Assembly (NCBI GenBank): GCA_030549495.1
Contig: JAUIRK010000822.1
Span: forward strand, 1 to 64,000
Reading direction: 5' to 3'
Length of the DNA: 64,000 bases
Source: Nectonema munidae
Taxonomy: Eukaryota > Nematomorpha > Nectonematoida > Nectonematidae
Positions 60,001-64,000 of the stretch are shown here, piece after piece (position 1 is the stretch's first letter; the number at the start of each line of letters is the position of its first letter). The notes below the pieces were generated by a model that was not told where the DNA came from, made no database searches, and saw nothing but the letters and a program-made list of their open reading frames with translations. The translations under genes and the position numbers were made by a program.

Positions 60001-61206
60001 ATGTGTTACTTTCTTCACATAGTTGTACGCTAAAATCAATAACAATCTTGATAGCAGAGAAATGTGAATTATTCTTCGCACACTGTCGGTATAAATATAA
60101 CGAATACTCTTCGTAAAAAATTTGTTAAGTGGTATGGTGAGTTTGACAAAAATATCACAAAAATGGAATAATGTCAAAGATAATTTTTTTTGGAAAAAAC
60201 CAATCTAAGTCACTCTCAACAACTAAGTATCGGCTGGTATATGTTTCAAAAAATTTGCTCGTAGAATTTTTGAACCATAATGGAACATAAAAAAAGGTAA
60301 TATAAATCGAAAATTCATTTTACTTAAAAATAAATTTGCTTGAAACTGTACTTTTTTTTGTTTAATTATTTTAATTTCAAACAAATGATCCTTCAGCGCT
60401 TTACTTTTATTAATTGCATATTTATTATTCTTTAAATTAACAATAATTAATTTGTTAACTTTTTAAGTCTAAATTTTTTTAAATAGTTGTTAAATGAACG
60501 ATTTTTAATCGAAAATAAGGTCAAAAATGCTAGGGAACTGAAATGTATAGTGAAATGTGGAAAGGCATTGTCTTCTTCAAATTCACGACCTGTAGTGTTA
60601 GTTTGGAAAAGTTTTTCTTTTAAATCAAAATGTTTCTAGACGTTCGAGCTTAGCGCTTCGTTGGAAATGTAATTTAATTTTCTTCCAAAATGTGTAAAAA
60701 ATTCATTTTAAATACTCATAACCGAACTATGTAGTATATCTGTGATTTTGAAAGTTTGCATTCCAACACCGACTAGGTTTCACTCAAGTAATTTTTGTCC
60801 GATACGGTTGTCATCTATTATTTAATTGTGCACCACTTTACGTCCATTTGTTGTGTGGCCAGTGTGCTCAGAGTCCAGGTCCTGATATTTATCATTTTCC
60901 ACTTTTGTTTCTAAAAGATGCTAATATTTTTAGTCTTTGCCTCTTGCCAATTTTTCTATGCCGTTTTGTCATGGATAAATTATGCTATTACACAGCAGAA
61001 ACGTCATATTAAAGGGATTTTGCAATATTTTCTGTCTAATCTAAAGGGTATCTTTTGTTTCCAGCACTTCAAAACACTACCGATTCTAGACCAGAATTAA
61101 TTCAAGCCTATCTTTTGGAGTTGTTTGAAAGTTTAATACCCATCAAATCTGGAAAATTTCAAACGTTGACAAGTGTTGATAGAAATGGTCTATTTGTTAG
61201 TTTGAG
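36094..61206 (+). CDS. Divergent gamma-glutamyl transpeptidase-like protein, exons in series, 3' end not found
   Basis: Exons: 36094-36272, 39989-40140, 43629-43782, 44513-44571, 47707-47780, 49545-49771, 52255-52398, 52518-52571, 53252-53387, 61065-61206. Each join keeps phase across GT-AG sites, giving about 440 codons. Exon 1 has MDRELKIM and then a hydrophobic signal anchor (TYFTAFFILTVTTALLIQIF). Exon 2 is the clearest: HGAVVTGDPQCSDVALAIIK, SGGSAFDSVTSAFLCLLLVN, matching the GGT N-terminus. Exons 4-6 give LQRKYG|KLSWRKLVAAV and TSGFTLNQNT, the GGT region around G-R-L-P-W. Exon 10 has QTLTSVDRNGLFVSL, where GGT has its G-T-x-H nucleophile segment. GGTs cleave gamma-glutamyl bonds, e.g. 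of glutathione, outside the cell. Here the Thr and the binding Arg appear replaced, suggesting a non-enzymatic paralog. Exons 1, 7 and 8 are the least certain. The C-terminal part (about 170 residues) is not identified; 63066-63105 fits in phase but is unconvincing. Confidence 0.6.
36355..36489. mobile_element. TTAA-type MITE (GACCA family)
   Basis: Left CTAAACCGGTTATCGACCA, right (reverse complement) TTAACCCGTTAACGACCA. The interior resembles 62662-62776 (TTACATTAGATAT...CTGATTATTCTGG). The TTAA ends suggest piggyBac mobilisation. Confidence 0.6.
36780..37250 (+). repeat. Diverged tandem satellite, about 150-bp period
   Basis: Three to four units, each with CAAATTTTAAATAAAATA-like, TGATTTTATTTCTC-like and TTAGAGTGTAAAAATGTC-like blocks in the same order. 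Two inverted units are at 23041-23340. Confidence 0.5.
37251..38745. other. Intronic stretch of the GGT-like gene
   Basis: No element named. Contains a G-rich piece near 38147-38180 with AAAAAGCCCCCATCCCCGAG, reminiscent of the poly-G elements further right. Confidence 0.35.
38750..38945 (+). repeat. Dispersed repeat shared with 22275-22475
   Basis: See 22275-22475; same orientation, with AACATTTATCATAAAATAAG as the longest clear block. Confidence 0.6.
39060..39420 (-). pseudogene. RTE-like LINE C-terminal fragment
   Basis: On the minus strand it reads SSLVYSGQSGALKESKKNRL, TTEMRMLRIMCKFNLKAK, ISNEKIRSLCQVNGIL, RLMWFGHVNR and finally SKGRPKMTWIEIVKK. This order (RMLR, NE.IR, WFGHV.R, KGRPK..W) is the conserved tail after the RT domain in RTE-type and related LINEs. 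Only this tail is present. Confidence 0.7.
39790..39828 (-). mobile_element. hAT-type element end
   Basis: On the minus strand CCGGTGTTGTTCAAATTGCA followed by CCCGTGGGCCACATG resembles the CAGTGTTGTCCAAATTGTGG end at 53663. No transposase is attached. Confidence 0.45.
40406..40907 (-). pseudogene. hAT transposase fragment (SCAND3/ZBED-like)
   Basis: ORF 40406-40777 on minus includes KHIFLSNDIVRRLIGEISVD, NFFAIQLDEPTDATNLSQPC and KYLIDKFLFYETLSSRIT. This matches the first part of the hAT catalytic domain (LSN.TI..RI.DMS, FALQLDESTD) found in SCAND3/FAM200/ZBED5-type proteins. Plus-strand 40891-40907 reads CAGTTTGAGAACCACTG, the inverted terminus of such elements, so the element starts there. 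The C-terminal part is absent. Confidence 0.75.
40910..41815. other. Intronic stretch, nothing recognised
   Basis: Within intron 2 of the GGT-like gene. Open frames look non-coding. Confidence 0.4.
41816..41945 (+). repeat. Poly-G repeat unit, copy 1
   Basis: GACTCCAAGTACGCGGGG and a long G run, then TTATGACTGTTTTTAATTGG, TATAAGAAAGTGTATACATT and ATATTTCAAGGGAGTT. Direct copy at 42362-42485; the start also matches 61535-61575. Confidence 0.7.
42362..42485 (+). repeat. Poly-G repeat unit, copy 2
   Basis: A second copy of 41816-41945 (ACTTCAAGTACGGGGG start, TATAAGAAAGTGTATACATT inside), about 545 bp downstream in the same orientation. Confidence 0.7.
42808..42924 (+). mobile_element. Orphan end of the GGATGTGCGCCCCTG family
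   Basis: AAATTATTGGGGGGG...GCGAAAACG leads to AGGATGTGCGCCCCTG (42909-42924), the same layout as the reverse complement of 30746-30830. No second terminus nearby. Confidence 0.5.
43818..43990 (+). repeat. tRNA-type SINE-like unit
   Basis: GGGGGCGTGAGTGAGGCTGG, TTAGATACTTGG (A-box position) and GGTCTTGGGTTCGATACCTC (B box GGTTCGATACC) in the spacing of a tRNA promoter, then an unrelated tail. It begins soon after exon 3 of the GGT-like gene. Confidence 0.5.
44116..44190 (+). mobile_element. hAT-type element end (GTGGTTCCGAACC)
   Basis: CCGTGGTTCCGAACCTTTTT followed by TGGCGGCACAC repeated twice matches the start of Charlie/Zaphod-like hAT elements (CAGTGGTTCCCAACC...GGCACAC). No coding part adjoins. 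Confidence 0.5.
45378..45603. mobile_element. Foldback/MITE with about 95-bp arms
   Basis: The left arm AAAACTGGTGTATAATATAA...GATTCAATATAACTTGA...AAAAAGTGTGCCTC is repeated inverted on the right, with indels. The loop is about 45 bp. It is non-coding and lies in intron 4 of the GGT-like gene. Confidence 0.75.
45950..46626 (+). pseudogene. hAT-like transposase C-terminal fragment
   Basis: Frames contain FKNFLKDARLQYSEEFITFN, LDSFFATYLS, then LSHGQSSVERGFLVNKVMLQ and SVSQRLVYNFL, the dimerisation-type motif (SHG.A.VERGFS.NK) of one hAT-like family. The last frame, 46423-46626, is a charged tail (FTPLAKAASFFRPTKGKESE). There are two or more breaks and no N-terminal part. Confidence 0.55.
46630..47700. 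other. Intronic stretch
   Basis: Contains a G run near 47117 within GACTCTCAACACCACATGG-AGGGG, loosely like the poly-G repeats. No gene seen. Confidence 0.4.
48170..49340 (+). pseudogene. Heavily decayed coding-like region, unrecognised
   Basis: The plus strand shows pieces that look once coding: VHQVKYIMSLALAASRVEL, VKIIAKVTKCIGEQMTEAVL and YYRLCGYHQARWMTKGDFF. The last is reminiscent, from memory only, of an H-ARWM-K motif in repeated arthropod ORFs. Stops are frequent in all frames. It lies in intron 5 of the GGT-like gene and is probably an old transposon. Confidence 0.3.
49850..51015. other. Intronic AT-rich stretch
   Basis: Nothing supported on either strand. Confidence 0.4.
51020..51290 (-). 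pseudogene. RTE-like LINE C-terminal tail fragment
   Basis: Minus-strand reading RKEGLSEERWIALMKLKDLN followed by NDALNRNEWRKLNKNINPT matches the RW.D....A.DR..WR.L tail of RTE-type and related LINEs. Confidence 0.55.
51411..51514. mobile_element. TTAA-type MITE (GACCA family), compact
   Basis: 104 bp, TTAACCCATTTACGACCAA to TTGGTCGTAAATGGATTAA; 18 of 19 terminal bases are inverted. Related to 36355 and 62654. Confidence 0.8.
53478..53608. mobile_element. TTAA-type MITE (TTTGAGGACC family)
   Basis: 131 bp with ends TTAACACTTTGAGGAC and GTCCTCAAAGTGTTAA, perfectly inverted, including TTAA. A diverged relative is at 62541-62657. The same 17-base start occurs at 40428. Confidence 0.85.
53663..53720 (+). 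mobile_element. hAT-type element end (CAGTGTTGTCCAAATT)
   Basis: CAGTGTTGTCCAAATTGTGG followed by CCTGCAGG is a typical hAT terminus; related end at 39790-39828. Confidence 0.5.
55371..56304 (-). pseudogene. LINE B reverse transcriptase core
   Basis: Two overlapping frames (55723-56304 and 55371-55796) cover RT motifs 1-5. Motifs seen are VHPVFKKGAREDINNYRPIS, LDFSKAFDNLSHQ and GVHQGSILGPLLF. The catalytic box reads CFADNVT, replacing the second catalytic Asp with Asn. There is a frame change near 55750, plus the catalytic loss. Confidence 0.75.
57760..58239 (-). pseudogene. LINE B ORF1 with zinc knuckles
   Basis: A 159-codon open frame, the best preserved ORF1 copy of the family here. The N-terminal half (NENVSKDDIVNDILTKNPYI) resembles the RRM-like region of Jockey/CR1 ORF1. 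Three Cys/His knuckles follow, as listed for the element. The RNA-binding role is inferred from the family. The true start lies upstream in broken sequence. Confidence 0.7.
58431..58872. other. AT-rich stretch left of the minus-strand exon
   Basis: Would include the 3' untranslated region of the exon at 58873-59053 if that is real. ATTAAA is present on the minus strand near 58690. A tRNA-like string near 58780-58860 was too weak to call. Confidence 0.3.
58873..59053 (-). CDS. Probable last coding exon of an unrecognised host gene
   Basis: After an acceptor-like AAATATCTCAG on the minus strand the frame is open for about 59 codons to a TAG: KNSEDLLKIKEKIVEIRPKT, GPANQTEDSPQNNDIE, then SLLKRLNEEQVSSLLKQFPI. 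Codon and residue choice are protein-like (charged, helical, no low complexity), unlike nearby noise frames. I do not recognise the family. Upstream exons would lie to the right (higher coordinates) but I could not identify them. Confidence 0.4.
59080..60900. other. Intronic/intergenic stretch
   Basis: A short coding-like piece occurs on minus near 59180-59290 (SGFTRNALSALNGCRIHLSV) that I cannot place. 60313-60360 repeats part of 7107-7195 and 54296-54380. Otherwise nothing. Confidence 0.35.
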
Positions 61207-61534
61207 GTATTTTTTAAATCTTAATTTTATATGTTGTATACTTATTTCATTAATATTTTTAAAGCCAATTAAGTACTGCATATCACTCCTTCTTAATGAG
61301 TAGCTTTAAGCAATTCAAGCTTTGCCATATCAATGTAGCATACCATCTTTGATGAAATATCCACAACTAAGCCAACAATTGAGTCTCTTTTTACGTGAAC
61401 AAGTGTAACGCAACTATACTGTTTATGCATGATACTTTATTAATCAAGTTATTACGTATAATCATTTTACCAGTGGCCCATCTATCCTATTCTCTCCGTA
61501 TAACGACATCATTACGATTATCTGTAGGCAATCA

Positions 61535-61600
61535 CTTACAGACTCTAAGCACGGGGGGGGGGGGGGGGAGCTGATTCAAAGTGGAGGGGTGGGCTAAATC
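61535..61600 (+). repeat. Poly-G repeat start, copy 3
   Basis: GACTCTAAGCACGGGG with a G run of about 16, then AGCTGATTCAAAGTGGAGGG; compare 41816 and 42362. Confidence 0.55.
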
Positions 61601-62104
61601 AATGGTGTTCCAGGGAGCAAAATGAATTCAAGTTGTTTCCTCTGCCCCTACCCATTATCCACGGGGTAGTGTCTGTAAGTAGTGATAGGAAGAATTGTAT
61701 TTGATAAACGAATCAACCCATTTGATCCCATCATCAGTTTTAACTGATGCAGACAATGTGAAGCTTTTGAGATACTTTTTTTTAATTAAATTACTTAATC
61801 TCGTCTCCTTTTTTAAAATGAATTGGATTACGTTGATGTCTCGTTTTTATAGTCGATTGCATAAATAAAAATTTTGCTTGTATAAACTTTGTATAATTAA
61901 AATGATATATTCTCAATAATATTTGTAGAGCAAAGCTGATAATTGAAATAATGAGAAAAAGATAGCTACCATTGAAACTATTTTAAATGACTGCCTAGAA
62001 AACTCTCTATATCTTAGAAAATTCTGTCGAAAACTGAGTTTGAAGCCAATTATTAGTTAGTTCTCTATAATAGTAACTATAAATAAATATGATGGTATTA
62101 TAGC

Positions 62105-62350
62105 TCTTCAAGGGCGTCGTCGGCATGGTGGTTAGACCTCATTGATTTCATTTTAAAGGTTTTGTGTTCGATTTCCTATGTACCTGAAATAATTTCTTGT
62201 TGTATCCGGTTGATGTCAGGAAGGGCATCCGGTCAAGAAATGCACCATGCTCCAATAAAAAAAGTCCCACAAATTTGTGTGTCTGAGGCACATACCCCGT
62301 GGATTTGGGAACAAAGGTCCACGAGCGAGTTATCCTATCACTTTTAAAAT
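62105..62350 (+). repeat. tRNA-type SINE-like unit
   Basis: GGCGTCGTCGGCATGGTGGT, then GGTTTTGTGTTCGATTTCC (B-box-like) and a body with GTCAGGAAGGGCATCCGGTC. The AGGAAGGGCATCCGG string is, from memory, shared by several animal SINE/RTE tails. Confidence 0.5.
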
Positions 62351-62540
62351 GTTAGTTAACACTAAAGAAATGGTAAGTTTAAAAAAGTATAAATATTTAT
62401 AAGCAATAATATTGATTATGCCTAAAACTTTCAGGCCATTGCGGCAATAATATCCCAAAAAATAAAAGCTGCCTGCCTTAAGTTATACTAAAACTCATTG
62501 AAAAAGATAGAAAGGTCATTAATTTTCAAAAAATTACGGT

Positions 62541-62657
62541 TTAACCTTCGAGAACCCGAATTTTTAATACTTTTCTTTTTCAATGGAATTTTATATACTT
62601 AAAGCAGACGATTTTCATTTCATGGTACACCGGTGTCACACGGGTCTTCAGAGTTAA
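62541..62657. mobile_element. TTAA-type MITE, diverged (relative of 53478-53608)
   Basis: TTAACCTTCGAGAACC to GTCTTCAGAGTTAA. The interior AATGGAATTTTATATA and TGGTACACCG(G/C)TGTCACAC is shared with 53478-53608. Confidence 0.7.
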
Positions 62658-62776
62658 CATGTTAACGACCAAAGTCGTCTAAAATATGATCATCTGCTTT
62701 TATTAATGCTTTTTAATACAAATCGTCTGTTTTACATTAGATATCTTCTGATTATTCTGGTTGTTAATGGGTTTAA
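62654..62776. mobile_element. TTAA-type MITE (GACCA family), abutting the previous one
   Basis: TTAACATGTTAACGACCAA to TTGTTAATGGGTTTAA. Its first TTAA (62654-62657) is also the last TTAA of the neighbouring MITE. Confidence 0.65.
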
Positions 62777-64000
62777 GGGATAAAAACACCTGAAAAACAG
62801 TTGCATGACTTATATAAAGGAAATATGAGTGGTACTGTTTTCCTATATCAAGAGTCGGAGCCAATACCTCTTTTACCTAATTTCTTCGACCCCTCGTTTC
62901 GGCTATAGATACGAAAAGTTCCTTATCTACAGCTCCAAATCTCAGCCGGGTCTGGGCAGGGGTTCTCGTCCGGGTCAAACGACATCACCTGCGAGAAAAT
63001 GGTTTTCCAAAAAAAAATCATTTTTTTTGTTAAAAAATTATTTTCTTCATCATTTTTTGCTTAAGCTTTGACTTCTTTTACTATTCCATACACTTTACCA
63101 GAATTGTAAGACTTTCTAAAACGATTATAACTCTATCTTTCTTTCAAAGGAACATACATATCATCAAAAAGAAGAGCTTTTGCACTTAACAAATCACCTT
63201 TACGATACATAATATTACTAACAACTTGGTATTAACATAAATACTAAAAAGAAAAAATATTTTTGAAAACCTATCATTTTATCCAAGCATTTCAGTAACT
63301 ATTTAAAGATAAAAACTTTAAAAAGTTTTTGGCCTAAGAGTAACATAAAAGCAAGTATTATATTTATTTTTTTCTTTTTGTGATAGTGAAGGAAGAGAAT
63401 AAAAATTAGAAAAACATTTAAAAACTGTTTTGATTTTTTAAGGCTAAATTTTGATGTTTTTTTGATGTACACATATGTGGACACTAGGATATAATGTGTT
63501 AATGGATATTCAAGAATATCTTTTGTATACTGGGTAAAAAACGCTTTAGTTAAGATGTATCGGGACTATGTTTTATTATTCTCTGTGTTACTTCTTGAAA
63601 ATGATGGGTATCAATTTTAAAAAAATGTTTTTGAGATGGACACGCCGGCGTAGAAGGAAATACGTTTAATTTTAATTTTAATATTTAATTTAAAAAATGA
63701 AACTAATAATAATATTAATATTAATATAATTATTAACTTATTATTAATAATAAGTTATATAAACTTGAGGGAAATAAAAATAACAGAAACTTAGAAAAAG
63801 TATACAAATGTATATTAATCTAAAAAGAATATAAAATATTTGATAATTATTCACATATGACACTATTTATAGAACCTTCCTTATCTGGATATTTGATAGT
63901 AATATAGACGTATGTTTAAACTTGGTAAACTATTCGATTTTATCAAGTTATTATAGAAGTATATAACACTAATTGTAATTTTACAAAAAGTAGTACGATG

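Noticed and set aside
60918-61060. An exon reading KRHIKGILQYFLSNLK just before exon 10 of the GGT-like gene
   Set aside because: It would leave a 17-bp intron, far too short; other introns here are about 49 bp or more.
1-64000. LTR retrotransposons, Polintons or endogenous virus copies
   Set aside because: I saw no paired LTRs, protease/integrase cores, capsid or envelope motifs; only the unrecognised ORF at 5600-6055 leaves the question open.

Overview
The window looks like a piece of an AT-rich, intron-containing animal genome, most likely an arthropod. It has GT-AG introns (many only about 50 bp), a TATA box with a TCAGTC initiator at arthropod spacing, and a dense, old load of LINEs, hAT, piggyBac, pogo/Tigger and Mutator-like DNA transposons and MITEs. 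A copepod such as a sea louse would fit, but that is a guess. I saw no operons, tRNA or rRNA genes, CRISPR arrays, or clear LTR or virus-like element.

Host genes are few. (1) At 23655-26799 (+) eleven exons encode a 295-residue six-EF-hand protein of the calbindin/calretinin/secretagogin family. (2) At 24532-25002 (-) an intact, intronless gene for translation initiation factor eIF1A fills one 550-bp intron of that gene on the opposite strand. (3) Between about 36094 and 61206 (+) ten small exons with matching phases can be chained into most of a very divergent gamma-glutamyl transpeptidase (GGT)-like type II membrane protein. The residues I align with the catalytic threonine and the substrate-binding arginine are replaced. 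Its introns hold most of the repeats in the right half of the window. (4) At 58873-59053 (-) there is probably the last exon of an unrecognised host gene.

The left half is mostly mobile DNA. A damaged R1/LOA-type LINE with endonuclease, RT, RNase H and zinc knuckles covers 60-5054. A 5.9-kb interval bounded by about 100-bp inverted repeats (5055 and 10923) holds a Mutator-like transposase and an OTU-protease-like gene. Then come a truncated piggyBac (11050-12436), Jockey/CR1-like LINE pieces with a MITE inside (12416-14430), and a pogo/Tigger copy carrying a hAT MITE with a perfect 8-bp target duplication (14513-16440). A composite repeat (19277-20391) is cut by a BED-finger hAT (20392-22256), which itself holds a further inverted-repeat element.

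The right half continues with Jockey/CR1-like LINE copies (26965-30425 and 54470-58430), a second piggyBac (32861-35161), RTE-like LINE tails, hAT transposase remnants, TTAA-flanked MITEs, a diverged satellite (36780-37250), a foldback (45378-45603), poly-G repeats and SINE-like units.

No exotic new system is evident. The most notable points are the antisense nesting of an essential translation factor inside a calcium-sensor gene, the apparently catalytically dead GGT-like gene hidden in small exons, and several nested-transposon events that can be read directly from target duplications and an empty site. All function calls come from reading translated motifs; no database search was run.
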